Shown: positions 21,250 through 33,814, counted from the first letter of the stretch. The stretch is DNA of 64,000 nt from Psilocybe azurescens (GCA_023853785.1 JAJIRX010000490.1:1-64000), one strand, 5' to 3'. Notes: generated by a model not told the origin, from the sequence alone. Numbers and translations are program-made.

Positions 21250-22560
21250 CTAGACAGGATGTATAGACGTCCGGGAATTGAGCGTATTATGGTGCAAGTG
21301 TGTAGCTTTTTTTATATCTATCGCGTTCATTCTTTTGACCTGCAATGTGTAGTAATTACATTTGAATCAAACGAACGGCGGCCTCATTTATTGCGTCTGC
21401 GGTCCATGCGCATGCGGCTGTCCCTGACCCTCTCGCCGTGTTTATCATGAATGCAAGGCTATGCTGAAGCAGGCTTCTCTCGGACATAATGTATCGACTT
21501 GGCGCCAAACGTGAACTCTCACATTGGTTCTGGTCTTAGCAAAGTGCTGGGTTCACCTCGACTAGTCTGCAAACGACGTAGCATCGTGTTTATTCGACCA
21601 AAGGTTTTGCAGCTTGCTCTGACGCCACGTATCGATTTCCCGCAAATGGCACATTTAACTTGCCGGGCGCACCTCTATTCAAGTGGACTGCAGATGAGGT
21701 ATGGAGATGATGATCGCATCAAATTTATTGGGTGGACGGCATTCTTGATTCGCTCGAGAATGCTTTCCCCGAAGCAACATATCTATTTCCCGCGAACGGC
21801 ACATTCTTACGACACGTTGAAGATCGCATTGGAACAGATTATGTCCTCGAAGATGATTAGTCGACGTGCGTTCTTTTAAATTGTATCAGATGTCTCTTAC
21901 TAACGCGGTTCTTTAATTTAGCTGACAACAATACTTCACGGCCTTGGTCTCCATCTCGTCGAACTCACGCCCACCCTTCCATCTCGATTCGCTATCTGCA
22001 CACAACGCAGCATGCATTGCCGGCCATCCAAAGGCCGACATGACATATCAGCTTCCCGCAACCCGTGGAACATACAATTGCTAGAGGACAATACACCTCT
22101 ACTTTGGCGGCACATACCGCCTTAATGCAAATCGTCCAACCTGATGTTTAATGTTTATCTCACCCTTACTCCGATGCGACCTATCGTCTTCCCACAAACC
22201 GTGAATATCCCTGTCCTTGCCCTCGAATCACGACTTGGGCCTACGTCGCATTCACGCAGTAATGTTTCTTGTAAGTCTTCCAGTTTACTTCGTTAACTGC
22301 ATCGTGCTGACTCTACACAGTAGAGAATATGTTTGTTTACAGAGGGTACAGTGTTTAGGGTTAGGGTTGTATCAACGAAGGTATTTGTTCTGGTCGCAAT
22401 TCATTCTTCTGGTATATTGACCATTAAGTTCTCTCAGAGCTTGCGGTATCGTACCCTGCAACTTTGTAGGGCGGTGGATCGAGTTTGGTGTGGGTTCACG
22501 TTGCGAGTAGGAGGATATACATATACTGTATGGGCTAGGTGCGGACTCTAGCCTCTGTGG
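21250..22560 (+). other. Repeat-derived region with TYRLPAN-type peptide words (unit 1)
   Basis: No intact gene. An open frame at 21499-21879 ends SYDTLKIALEQIMSSK and has a close relative at 31253-31585. Around 21629, 21781, 22043 and 22182 a similar string, TATCGATTTCCCGC or a variant, recurs at irregular intervals; in one frame it reads D-x-T-Y-R-L-P-A-N/T-R. It may be the relic of a repeat-containing plus-strand gene or only a DNA repeat. Confidence 0.4.
22357..22370 (+). repeat. Interstitial TTAGGG pair
   Basis: TTAGGGTTAGGGTT matches the common fungal telomere repeat; copies lie at the equivalent place in units 2 (about 32070) and 3 (about 40627). Confidence 0.55.
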
Positions 22561-23047
22561 ATAGATCGGCTACGCCCCTCACTGCCCTTCGTGGCGGGGT
22601 GGGAGGAGCTAACCTCTGCGCACATATAACCAGAAGGTGTTGGAATGTTTGAACTAGGATGTTTTTTGTACATTTATAAATAAATTTTTTATTATCTCTA
22701 CAACGACAACCGAGATGCAATTCAACAGAATAACAACACAAAAATTAACATGCTCTCTCTCATGGTCACAAAGATTAACCCAATCCGTAACCCGAATCGA
22801 TAGGGGAGGGTCTTGAATTCTTCGTAACTAAGTTGCCTGCTCGTCCGAGGGTCTCGAAAACATGATTCGCTAGCGAATCGTTGCATATTTGGGGTAAGCT
22901 GTACAATTTATGTAGATTTTGCCACTGATATGTACAAAAGAACAAGATCGAAGAAAGTAAAATAGCATAGTGTTCACGGTTGTATGAGGTACACCCAAAT
23001 TCAGAACGAAGTGTATCAGTTCCACGGCATTCAACAAAACAGTCAGA

Positions 23048-23982
23048 TCACCAGCAGCGATGGTCGTTGATCAGCCATGTTCCCTATTTACCATACTTGC
23101 CCTGAGCACAATTTTCAAGTCAATATCGTGCTGGTGTTGAACATGCCGTATTCTATTACCCAATCAGTACATGACGTTGGTCCATTGTAGTTTACACCGT
23201 TGATATTGGCCGGTGTCGTGCTACACATATCTTCCTAATTATCGCCATTGTGTAGATTTTCCAACGGTGCCTCATGACGCTATACAGTACAAGATTTCAT
23301 CAGGACAAAGTGTAAGTAGAGCAAGGGCAGGCAGCTTACACGAATACCAGGCTCTACACATCCCTGAACGTGAAGGTCAACATAAGACATCATTACTAGC
23401 TGTTCAGTGTTTCTCGTACCTTATCTTTTAAGTAACTCCACCAAGAAGTACATCCCCTTGGTTAGAATCCACTTTCCAGTAACCGGTAACGTGTCCAGAT
23501 TCCCTATTTGACTTATCACTATCCCAGTTCTTAGACCTTGAAATTAATGGCACAGATAAGATCCTCGCAGCTAGTCGTACCCCATTCCTTTCCATGGATC
23601 TCAATTGGTTTGATGTCACACTCGTTGATTGGGTTGCAACCGAGTGGAACATTTATCAAAGTGGCCGTATACTTTCTCACTCTCACTCCATACCGCACTT
23701 TGTCCAAACTGTCGTACACGGGATGAAATACCTGTTTGCACGTGTATTTGAACCATCCTGCATGTTCGACTGAAAACGAGGCATAAGCATGCCCGTTCTA
23801 GAGTTGTTGAAAGGTGTGGTAGGGGACAAAGAACTCAACAATGATAGCCTTGACATGAGCCGCAGCTCGAGTGTAGTACCGTAATATATCATGTGCATCC
23901 GCGTTCTCAGGCACCTTAACTTCTTTATTAACTCGTTTTTCTTCAATCTGTGTAATCGGAGACTCATGTAGCTTATAATGCG
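23048..23982 (-). pseudogene. Gene 3A: Cys-rich domain protein, anchorless and broken
   Basis: Read on the minus strand, an N-terminal part (HYKLHESPITQIEEKRVNKE, then AHVKAIIVEFFVPYHTF) leads without interruption into the Cys-rich C-terminal domain (INECDIKPIEIHG, SCEDL, HVTGYWKVDSNQG, ending NDHRCW before TGA 23048-23050). The cytosolic tail, membrane anchor and coiled coil found in copy 3D are absent. Damage: a stop in FQQL*, one missing G in the NQGG stretch (shared with 3B and 3C) and GKYGK* near the end. The true start is unclear. Confidence 0.6.
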
Positions 23983-24100
23983 CTGCAAAACGGCAAATAT
24001 ATGGATGATATACATTTCATAATTTATAATTTGAACTATACAACTGTAAAACCAAAGTAAAACGGTCAAGAAATGTGTGGTATGTACGCAGATTAGATGT

Positions 24101-25738
24101 TCAAATATGAGGAAGATACGCGGTCCAATTGAGATCGATGTATGCTCCAGCAGGCAGCGCTCGAAGACCTATGAGAGGCAAAATAAGAAGGACACCACGA
24201 GCAGCTATGTACAACAAACTCAATAGAACTGCAATCACGTCGAGAACCTTGCGCATAAACCTTTTTATGGCGTAGCTATATTCAATGTACTTGTTCAAAA
24301 CAGTCTTTTCCCATAAGTAACCAGCTGCAGCAAAAGACACATGCAGAGAGGGAGACTGGATACCAAGACAGCTGATACTCTCCACAGCCACTTCTCAATT
24401 ACTGTAGGAAACTCGAACGACCAAGCGATCCAGTGAATCCCTCCAAATACTGTGGCCACAGGGATTGCCACAAGGATTGCCACCAGACCGTCCATTTCTG
24501 CTGGGGCATAGAACGTTGGTACACGACATTCCTTCTCCATGAACTTTTCACAGACCAACATATGCATGAAGGGTTTAAGGAACATGATGGCTGGGCGAAT
24601 CGTGAACACGTATATGACGCCGCGAATAGGGCCACGCTTTCCGTTGTTTCCTCAGATACACGCGAAATTGCTGGGGTATAGATAGGTTGGGATCATGGTA
24701 CGGACCGCTAAATGGATCCTGCATGACCTTTGGCGGTGCCGATTGCGACTGTTCGGATGCGTCTTGGGCTTCGACGTCGACATCCAGACCGACTGGTGTT
24801 TTAGATCCCAACAACGAAGTTTGAGGGTGAGTTACGACATCGCCATTGACAGCGATTGGTGTTTCAGGCCGCTCAACTTCCTCCAACAACGAAGTCTGGA
24901 GGCTGTCATCGTCTTCACCCACTGGAAACCACAGAAGACGATGTAGTCTTCCTCTTTCTTCGGTTGAACGCTCCTCTTTAAATGAACAGGGGCAGAAACT
25001 CGAACGTCAAGAGGTTTGTGCCACCATAAGCCGTAAATGATCATCGTAAGCGTTGCAAAAGCGAGGGTGACAACCTCCAGCTCCGTCAACACCATCCCCT
25101 TGGATCCCCTCGCGATGCACTGGATGATGAACCATGTAGTCTGCATGACCGCGACGCCTTTCGAGAAGAAATCGCCCTTGCTTCTGTCCTTGATTTCTGC
25201 TTCTGTAATCGTCGGCCACTCGATCTTTCCTTCCTTTCTAGCTTCTCCATATTGTAACCGTTCAGTGGGTGTAGAGGAATGCCATCCTCGTACAAGTAGA
25301 ATCCTCCCATTATGAGAAAGAATGCATGGGTTTTTGTCCAACCCTTCGCTATAACGGAATCCAGTTCGTCAGTCAAATGGGTATCAAACCAAAGAGAAAC
25401 GCATCACATACCTTTGTACTTTTCGCAATATCTGAGGCAGCCATGTGCTGCCGCACTGCCCATATGATGACCAATTCCGGCGCGATGAGCATATAGAACA
25501 TGATAGACAGCCGTCGACCAAAGACTCGGATAACGCTGTCGTTCGGAGCTGGGATGTTTGGGTGAACTGCAGTCCATGTGCAGGCGAAGATGGTGGCCAA
25601 GCAGCTCAAGGCGATATTCCATGTCGACCTGTGCGTAAACTGGGAGTCGTCGGAGAATTGAGCTGATACTAGCATATCTCTAGGATAATGAGAGTGTGCA
25701 TGAGCGGCATATACAGTGCCCAAGGTCAGGAGAGCCAT
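24101..25738 (-). pseudogene. Gene 2A: multi-pass membrane protein, frameshifted
   Basis: Starts at ATG 25738 (MALLTLGTVYAAHAH). Exon 1 holds SCLATIFACTWTAVHPNIPA and FGRRLSIMFYMLIAPELV; a roughly 60-nt intron ends just before AKGWTKTHAFFLIMGGFYLY. Further hydrophobic stretches are VMQTTWFIIQCIARG, LEVVTLAFATLTMIIYGLWW, ATVFGGIHWIAWSF, WLWRVSAVLVSSLPL and ARGVLLILPLIGLRALPAG, so about seven to eight membrane passes, with a polar T/P/E-rich loop between the halves. It ends LNWTAYLPHI. Four frameshifts (about 25235, 24930, 24645, 24300) break it. I know the family from agaricomycetes, where it is often expanded; no function is established to my knowledge. An in-frame ATG upstream at 25867 is a possible alternative start. 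Confidence 0.75.
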
Positions 25739-25869
25739 GGTCTTATCAGAGAAGAATCTTACGCTCAGTGAGGTGGTTTTTATTGTGTTGAACTTGCTGC
25801 TGGTGCATGTTGGGCACGAGGATGAGGGAAGGCGAGGAAGCGAAAAAGCCATGACCATCCAGCGCAATT

Positions 25870-26340
25870 GCGTTGATAAATTAATTAATTGATGCCATGG
25901 ATGTAACGTTTCTGCCTAAAATGGAACATACCGGAATTGCACACGGCACAACCGTTGGACTATCTGTCCCGAGATAAGTCTGAACCAAGTCAGCTTCGAC
26001 GTTACAACTTTCAGATCGTCACACCCGGTACTTCAGTACATGTTTCCTGGGGCGGCCTTGGACTTATATGGTAGCGGGAAAACCAGACCGCTACAATGGA
26101 TTAGCCTGCAAGCTCACGGATGCCTCTTAACCACAACACGTCATAGTCAAAGCTCGCCAGGTTCAAATATGACAATTCAGTCTATTTATTTTTGCCCAAC
26201 TTGTTTTGTAGACTATTAGACAGCTTGCAGATGGCCCAAAATGCGTCATACTCAAATCTTGCGAGGTTCAAATATGGTCATTGGCAGTCAAATTCTGTTT
26301 GTCCAGGTTGATTTTAAGCGACAGGCCGGACCTTTCAACA
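25870..26340. repeat. Intergenic spacer with duplicated 115-bp block
   Basis: No gene. Two related copies (near 26145 and 26250) share CAAAGCTCGCCAGGTTCAAA/CAAATCTTGCGAGGTTCAAA. The same pair occurs at 35850/35950 and 44262/44370. It lies between gene 2 and gene 1, so it may hold the gene 2 promoter. Confidence 0.5.
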
Positions 26341-26377
26341 CCCCGTTGCCTACTACTACGACCGCTATCCAGCCGCT

Positions 26378-26632
26378 TTGCCTGCTGCTATGACCGCTAT
26401 CCAGTCGCTCTCGACACCCTCGCTCGTCCCTCCTGACCCCAAGCCGCCGTCCCCTGGCTTATATTTTGCTGCCTACAACGCTCTAGTCTCTCAGCACGCC
26501 TTCAAACAAGATGTATGCACGTGCGGGAAATTGAAGACAGGCAGCGTACAGCCTCTTGGCTTGTACACCACATATTTATCTACCTTGTTCAAATCTGTGC
26601 ACACGGCATGGACGCCTGCTGGGGATGGGTAA
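26378..26632 (+). other. Conserved proline-rich plus-strand ORF
   Basis: MTAIQSLSTPSLVPPDPKPP and the following YFAAYN-LVSQHAFKQD are kept in the equivalent place of unit 3 (about 44512-44646) and partly in unit 2. Conservation at the protein level suggests a short coding exon on the strand opposite to gene 1, but no start context or partner exon is certain. Confidence 0.3.
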
Positions 26633-27527
26633 TGGTTTGGCTCATCGATGGCTACAGTGCATAGCACGCGCGTAGCCTGTCAGGGTCTGTGATTGGATGC
26701 TGTCGAGGGGTTTGGTTATCACCTTTGACAGTCTTGCGAATGTCTATACTCACTGACAATGCCCAACAAGACAAGATGCTTTCGATGCCGCTCAGAACCC
26801 AATATCCTTCCTCAAAACTCGGCTTCCTTTACTTGTTGGCGCTTGTTTACTGCGTGGGCAGGAGTGGATAACATCACGAGTTGGGAGGAACGTGTGGGAA
26901 TTTGTAGCTGCCGTTGAGCGTCGGTAGACTGGGAGGGTGCCAGTACTATAGGTGAACAAAGGTTGGTGCTCGTGCTCAACCATTTTGCGAATGTATATGC
27001 TCACCGACACCACAATCATAGCGTATGGCTCTCACTCTGCAATATCAATACCCTATACGCTCCCCTCAAAACCCGAGTTTCTCGTCGTCGAGGGCTCATC
27101 TACAGGGTAAAAATAGGTCAACTCTTATCTTCACGGTCTTGTGAAATTTTATGCTCACCGAAACAGCGGCGCATGGTTCGAATTTCTACATCCAAGCCAG
27201 GCTGGGCGTTTATGGAATATGTGTGCATTCGAGGTTGGTGTCCGAAGTCGGTCTGCAAGGAGGATGGATAGAAACAGGTCAGTTCTCATTATTCCACAAT
27301 CTTGTGAATGTCAATGCTCACGGAGAACATGACCAGAGCATATACCTCTCATTATGCCCAGAGTCCAGGCACCCTCCCTCAAAACCCGACTTCCCTTTCT
27401 TGTTGAAGACACACTGGGCGCTTGAGGACGGTGCGAGAATGCGTGCGCACTCGTATCTGCCGTGACGGTCGGTATCACAGGTCAGTTTTCATCTTCGACG
27501 GTCTTGCGAATGTCGATACTCACGGAC

Positions 27528-28318
27528 TATGACATTATTTTCTGGAAAAATTTCGAAGGTTGTATGCCGTGAGATTTAGTATGTACTCAAGAGCTACTCT
27601 CAATGCTCTGGGCGTACTTGATTTCCGGGTTTTCTGTTGTACTACTTACAGATAAAAGCAATACAGTACTATTTTTCCATACATACTATGCTGTACTGCG
27701 TACTCTGTTTGGTATGTATTACGGGCGAGAGCCCTGCACTTACTTACACACCAAATGGTTGCCAAGAACAGCCGGATTAGAGGCATTAACGGAGCCTAAA
27801 CTTTGTCCGCCGAACGGTGGCTCTGTTCAAAGAGTGGAATTTCTAGAGTTTTATCGGTACCTGTTCATGTATAAATTGGTTTTACTCTTATTAATTTCAC
27901 TGAAATTTTTGGGAGTCATCAAAGAAAGACTTGTTCACTTAGTCTAATATACTGTTGTGTTTTGGTTGTGTTCAGTCCAATTTGTATTAAGCTATTCGTG
28001 GTTACGGATACACCTAATAAAAATGTTTAAAAGAGATTACAAGTAAAATAAATGTATCTCAAAGCAGTCCCAAGATATTTAAGCGTACTTGCATGGTATG
28101 AAATGCGGAAATGAGCCTGGCAGAGTAGGCAACAAGCTTATGTTATTGATATTTAAAATGCGACAGACGGCCATCGGATGCCGCAGATCCGAGTACGTTG
28201 TAAGTTGTACGACTTACGTTCAGCAGTACTTCGTCCCAAGACTAAGGAGTACATAGAGTTATAAGGTGTACTTGATATTACATAGAATCTTCGAATTTTT
28301 CCAGAAAATAATGTCATA
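27528..28318. mobile_element. 791-bp inverted-repeat element with 7-bp target duplication
   Basis: Ends are TATGACATTATTTTCTGG and its exact complement, extending with one mismatch through GAAAAATT-CGAAG (about 30 bp). The flanks CACGGAC (27521-27527 and 28319-28325) are identical, and units 2 and 3 have a single uninterrupted copy of the site. The interior has a 114-codon ORF (27603-27947) without known motifs. The superfamily is not clear from the 7-bp duplication. Confidence 0.85.
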
Positions 28319-30054
28319 CACGGACAGCGTAACCAGAGCGTGTGCCTGCCCTTCTGTGCCACACGCAACACGCAACACCCGACATCCTCGGATACTACGT
28401 AGCGGGCATCGAGGGTCGATCTGAAGGGAGACAAAAGGACAATTCCTATTTTTGATGGACGGGTGTGCATGTATGTATGCTCACTGAAACTCCAAAGAAA
28501 CAGAGTGTGCCGGATGCTAACACAATGCAATGTTGTTTCTGTGTGCAAGTCACCCTGGGCGGGTGTGGTCGGGGGGGGGGGTGACAGCACAGGCTCCCTT
28601 GAATGTGTGAGAGAAACGGCAGCATCACCATCGAGATGGGCACGAGATGGGGGCTTATAGATAGATGTTTGAGATCCTAGCGGTGAACACAAGGGACGGT
28701 GGACGAAAATGAGATGAAAAAATAAGCGCACATGTGAGCATGCGAGATGATGACATGGGCCTGGCACGCGTACTCACTGCCATTGACTCTTTGAACGTGA
28801 GACGCTAGTGTCTCTTCCTGTACCAATCAGACGCCGGAGGTCGAGGTCGAGGTTGAGGTGGGGAAAGGTAACAGGGTTGGAACACATGTAAAGCTGTAGA
28901 AACAAGGTGAGCCTGAGTGTTGCAGCGGGACATCAGAAATGAATGCGCATGCTTACCGTCTCGGATTTGCTTGTGCAAAGTGCGGCGCTACTTGCTCTAC
29001 CTGTACTATAGACCATGAATCGAATGCCGGAAATCGTGGTCGTGGTCGAGGTCGAGTTCGTAGATAGGGACAGGGGAAAGGTGAATGGCGCAGTGTATGC
29101 ATGTGTTGTACTAGCTAGGGAGACACGGTGAGTGTAGTGGGACAACCAGAATGAATACTGTTGCTAACCGTCTTCCAGCTGTCTGACGCCGAGTGCAATA
29201 CACGTCATAGTCCGAGCGTTCGTCAAAGACCGCTGTCAAGTCCAGATGCCCACCTCCAATCCTGATCTACTCCTCTCGTTTTACCATGCCGTTTGAAGCA
29301 ATCGCAGGCGTTATTCCAGTGTGATGCGTTGCTCTTCACAGCAACACCGGCAGCCGTTGAGTGCGGGAACTGTCGCTCGTTATTGGGATGCATATGCCTG
29401 GACTGGATGAATAGGTGAGTTTCGTGGATCTCTGCCTGTATCGATACTTACGAATGTATCCCAGTGTACCATCATCTCAGCATGTGTCGCACATGCGGCC
29501 AGCTCGGACACATTCATCACGATGTCGGATGGGCTGGATAGTGAGAGGATGAGAGAACGAAATGGGGAGGCATAGCGTGCTGGAGGCCGGGTCACTACAG
29601 GCACTGTGAGATGGTACGGGAACAATAGAGGTTAGCATGCAGTTTGTTTGACAAGAGAACATGAATGTGGAAACTTACTCATCGAGCTTGTCACTAAAAT
29701 AGCTTGTGGCTTCCGTGAGCGAGGTCCAGCAGCGATAGTAGGGGTGGACTCGTCAAAGCTATGGAAAACGCGTCTTTGTCGCCCGCTCAGCGTGTCTGTT
29801 GAAGCGATGCACCGTACATGTCGATGGACTGGATAGAGAGCGGCGGGGAGCATAGATGGGAAGGCATAGTAGGTGTGCGAGTTGGGGTGGGGTTGCAGGT
29901 TACTACGGACGCTGTAAGATGGTGCAGGAATACTAAAAGTGAGCACGCGGTTCGTATAACGAAAGCAGCGTTGGCACTTACTCCGAGTCGTCGAGCTTGT
30001 TGGCAGTTGGTGGCATCCGAGAGCGAGTTTCAACAATGATTAATGAGGGAAGGA

Positions 30055-30064
30055 AAACGCGTCA
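30055..30064 (-). promoter_or_regulatory. MCB-like box before gene 1A
   Basis: AAACGCGTCA contains ACGCGT (30057-30062), the yeast/fungal MluI cell-cycle box bound by MBF-type factors, 41 bp upstream of the gene 1A start. The same box precedes the gene 1 copies in units 2 (39640-39645) and 3 (47483-47488, 47634-47639, 47674-47679). Confidence 0.35.
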
Positions 30065-30556
30065 GGGAGAGGGAGAAAAGCTAGCGGGAACGAAAGTGAG
30101 CACACAATTCATAACGACATGTCGGAGTCGTCTGGAAAGACTGACCGGCATCTATGACGCTTTGATCTGCTATGTTTGTGATATGTGCTGTAGGCAAACA
30201 AAGCACTGAGATCGGATTTTGTTTCCAGGACTGTTGTCGTTTCTTACTTTTCAAACCACTCAGCCCAACCGTTACCCAACATTGGTATGTTTTCGTTTTA
30301 TCTGTCTCTCCATTCCGTTCTTATTTTATGACTAGTATTTGCTCAATGTGTTATTTGTCCTCCGCACGGGTTTCCTATGTTTTCAAGGCAAGTACTCGAT
30401 CTTTAGTTGAGGGGCGCCATCTGACATGGTTTTGCAGCTTGAAATGAATGGATGAAAGTACAATACACAGTGTTTGAGAATTTTGAAGCATAGGTATGTG
30501 ATTCTATTCTTGATAAATGTCCTATTCTGATTGATGTTATTAAAGCTACCCGCCTC

Positions 30557-32340
30557 CGTTCCCCAACCACCATGTGCCTATGGCCTCGTCAAGTTCACTG
30601 CAACCGAAACACATTAATGCTCGAACTGGAAGGTGGGCTATCGCGATTCAGCTAAAGTCGGAGGAGTATGAGGCTAGACACGACGTATCGACATATGAAC
30701 ATCCGGCAACTGAGTTTTCTACGGTGAGGCGTTTGAATGATAGGTATGTGATTCTGCTCTTTATACATGTTCTATTCCGACCAATCTTATTAAAGCCGCC
30801 CACCTTTGCTCATCAATCATCACGCCCTTATGGTCTCAGCAAGTTCGCGGCCATCGAAACACACTAAACCTCGATGTGGGAGGTGGATTATTGCTATTTC
30901 AGCTAAAGTCGGAGGGGGATGAGGGCTAGACACGATGTATCAATGTCCGGGAATCAAGTATTTACGTTGCAGGTGTTTAAATCTTATTCGCATATATCAT
31001 GTTTATTCTGCTAACTTGATTCTATAGCAATCATGCCTTAATGAAGCCAACGCAAATCATCCAAGTGATTGAACGTCAGTCTCACTTTTCGCGTCTTTGG
31101 TCCGTGCAGGTGGGAGTGGGAGTGTGAGTGCGGCGGCCCCTGCCCTTGCTCTTTGTTCATCATGGAGGGCAAAGCTACGCTGAAGAAGGCTTTGCTTCGA
31201 CGCAACGTACCTACTTGGCGCGAATCGCAAATTCTCACATCGTCTGTGGTCTTTGCGAAGCAATGGATTCACTTGGATTAGTCCGCAAAGGATGTCGCGT
31301 CATGTTTATTTGACCAAGGGTTTTGCGGCTTGCCCCGACACCGCGTATCGATTTCCCGCGAACGGCACATTTACACAACTGCCGGGCGCACGTCTATTCA
31401 AGTGGATTGCAGACGAGGTACGAAGACGACGATGGCATCGGGTTCGTTGGGTGGATGGCGCTCTTGATTGTACTCGGAAGCAGCATATCGATTTCCCGCG
31501 AACGGCATATTCTTACGACACGTTGAAGATCACATTGGAACGGATTATGTCCTCGAAGACGATTAGTCGACATGCGTTCTTTTAAATTGTATCGGATGTC
31601 TCTTACTAACGTGGTTCTTTAATTTAGCTGACAACAATACTTCACGACCTCGGTCTCCATCTCGTCGAACTCACGCCCACCCCTCCTTCTCGATTCGCTA
31701 TCTGCACACAACGCATACCCGTAAGCATGCATTGCCGGCCATCCAAAGGACGACATGACATATCAGCTTCCCGCAACCCGTGGAACATACAACCGTCAGA
31801 GGACAATATACCTCTACTTTGACGGCACATACCGCCTTAATGCAAATCGTCCAACCTGATGTTTAATGTTTATGTCACCCTTACTCCGATCGACCTATCG
31901 CCTTTTCACGAGCCGTGAATATCCCTGTCCTTGCCCTCGAATCACGACTCAGGCCTACGTCGCATTCACGCAGTAATGATTATTGTAAGTTTTCCAGTTT
32001 ACTTTGTTAGATGCATCGCGCTGACTCTACACAGTAAGAAATATGTTTGTTTACAGAGGGTACAGTATTAGGGTTAGGGTTACTTCAACGAAGGTATTTG
32101 TTCTTGTCGCAATTCATTCTTCTGGTATATTGACCGTTAAGTTCTCTCAGAGCTTGCGGTATCGTACCGCGCAACTTTTGTAAAGCGGTGGATCGAGTTT
32201 GGTGTGGGTTCACGCTGCGAGTACGAGGATATACATATACTGTATAGGCTAGGTACGGACTCTAGCCTCTGTAGATAGATCGGTTACGCTCTTCATTGCC
32301 CTTCGTGGGGGGTGGGGAGAGCTAATCTCTGCGCGAATAT
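30557..32340. other. Unit 2 copy of the non-genic repeat region
   Basis: Parallels 20889-22560. An open frame at 31253-31585 ends SYDTLKITLERIMSSK, close to the unit 1 frame. TATCGATTTCCCGC-type strings lie near 31345, 31489 and 31760. No intact gene is supported. Confidence 0.45.
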
Positions 32341-32753
32341 AATCAGAAGGTGTTGGAATGTTTGAACTAGGCTGTTTTTACATTTATAAATAGATTCTAT
32401 TATCTCTACAACGACAACCGAGACACAATCCAACAGAATAACAACAAAAAATTAACATCCTCTCTCCCATGGTCACAAAGATTAACCCAATCCATAACCC
32501 GAATCGATAGGGAAGTCTTGAATTCTTCGTAACCAAGTCGCCTGGTCGTCCGAGGGTCCTCGAAAACATCATTTGCTAGCGAACCGTTATATATTTGGGG
32601 TAAGCTGTACAATTTATGTAGATTCTGCCACTGATATGTACAAAAGAACAAGATCGAAGAAATTAAAATAGCATAGTGTTCACAGTTGTGTGAGGTACAC
32701 CCAAATTCAGGACGAAGCATATCAGTTCCACCGCATTCAATAAAAAAGTCAAA

Positions 32754-33683
32754 TCACCAGCAGCGATGGACGTTGACCAGCCATATTCCCCATTTATCAT
32801 ACTTGCCCTGAGCACAATTTTCTAGTCGATATCGTGCCGGTGTTGAACATGCAGTATTCTATTACCCAATCAATACATGACGTTGGTCCATTGTAGTTTA
32901 CACCGTTGATATTGGCCGGTGTCGTGCTACACATATCTTCCCAATTATCGCCATTGTGTACATTTTTCAACGGTGCCTCATGATGCTATAGAGTAGAAAA
33001 CTTGATCAGGACAAAGTGCAAGTGAAGCAAGGGCAGGCGGCTTACACGAATACCACGCTCTACACATCCCTGAACGTGAAGGTCGACATAAGACATAATT
33101 ACTAGCTGTTCAGTGTTTCTCGTACCTTATCTTTTAAGTAACTCCACCAAGGAGTACATCCCCTTGCTTAGAATCCACTTCCCAGTAATCGATAACATGT
33201 TCACAGATTCCCTTTTCGACTTATCAGTATCCGAGTTCTTAGACCTTGAAATTAATGACACAGACAAGATCCTCACAGCCTGTCATATTCCATTCCTTTC
33301 CATGGCTCTCTATTGATTTGATGTGACACTCGTTAATTGGGTTGAACCCGAGTGGAAAATTCGTCGAAGTGGTCGTATACTCTCTCACTCTGTACCGCAC
33401 CTTGTCCAGACCGTCATACACAAGATGATATACCTATTTGCACGGGTATTTGAACCATCCTTCCTGTTCAGCTGATAACGAGGCATAAGTATGTCCATTC
33501 TGGAGTTGTTGAAAGACGTGGTAGGAGACAAGAACCCAACAACGATAGCCCGGACTTGAGGCTCTGCTCGATTGCAGTGCCGTAATAGATTACGTATATC
33601 CTCGTTCTCAGGCACCTCAACTTTGTTATTAACTCGTCTTTCCTAAATTGGTGTAACAGGAGAGTCATGTAGCTTACAATGCG
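32754..33683 (-). pseudogene. Gene 3B: Cys-rich domain protein, anchorless and broken
   Basis: Same layout as 3A: RAIVVGFLS near the N-terminus, INECHIKSIESHGKEWNM, GCEDL, and the end KWGIWLVNVHRCW before the TGA at 32754-32756. The membrane anchor and coiled coil are missing. A one-base loss near 33530 and the shared missing G near 33156 shift the frame. Confidence 0.6.
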
Positions 33684-33814
33684 CCGCAGAATGGCAAATA
33701 TATGGATGATATCCATTTGATAATTTGTGATTTGAAACACTTGGAACTATACAACAGTAAAACCAAAGTAAAACAGTTAAGAAATGTGTATTACGCAGTG
33801 TGCAGATTAGATGC

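Larger units (their letters stand above)
26350..30016 (-). pseudogene. Gene 1A: many-exon gene with serially duplicated exons
   Basis: The start is ATG 30016 (MPPTANKLDDS). Exons 29982-30016, 29679-29911, 29452-29603 and 29285-29402 splice in phase through GT-AG introns of 70, 75 and 49 nt with no stop, giving among others HSFDESTPTIAAGPRSRKPQ and MNVSELAACATHAEMMVHW. Further exons follow downstream: STTHAYTAPFTFPLSL, then PSRAHLDGDAAVSLTHSREP, ARYVVSEDVGCCVLRVAQKG, YECARILAPSSSAQCVFNKK and FGHQPRMHTYSINAQPGLDV. Several end in a similar L-W-x-x-C-x tail and have donors of the form GTGAGYATYGACATTC. The 791-bp element at 27528-28318 interrupts it at an exon end. I do not recognise the family. 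The 3' end near 26350 is estimated. Some downstream exons contain stops. Confidence 0.5.
20880..30470. repeat. Array unit 1
   Basis: This is the first copy of a segment recurring at about 30480-39760 and 39770-47700 and, shortened, at 48927-51998 and 54831-58620. Shared landmarks are the 3' ends of the membrane-protein genes (24101, 33815, 42347, 50886, 56848) and TTAGGGTTAGGG (22357, 32070, 40627), giving periods of about 9715 and 8540 bp. It contains genes 3A, 2A and 1A. Confidence 0.85.

Noticed and set aside
24433..25315. Plus-strand ORFs across gene 2A (and the equivalents in 2B-2E)
   Set aside because: They are open only because the opposite strand is coding; they recur simply because gene 2 is duplicated.
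28565..28585. G-run near 28570 as a regulatory G-quadruplex
   Set aside because: It is a single homopolymer run inside a gene 1A exon and length errors are likely; similar runs (40862) are isolated.
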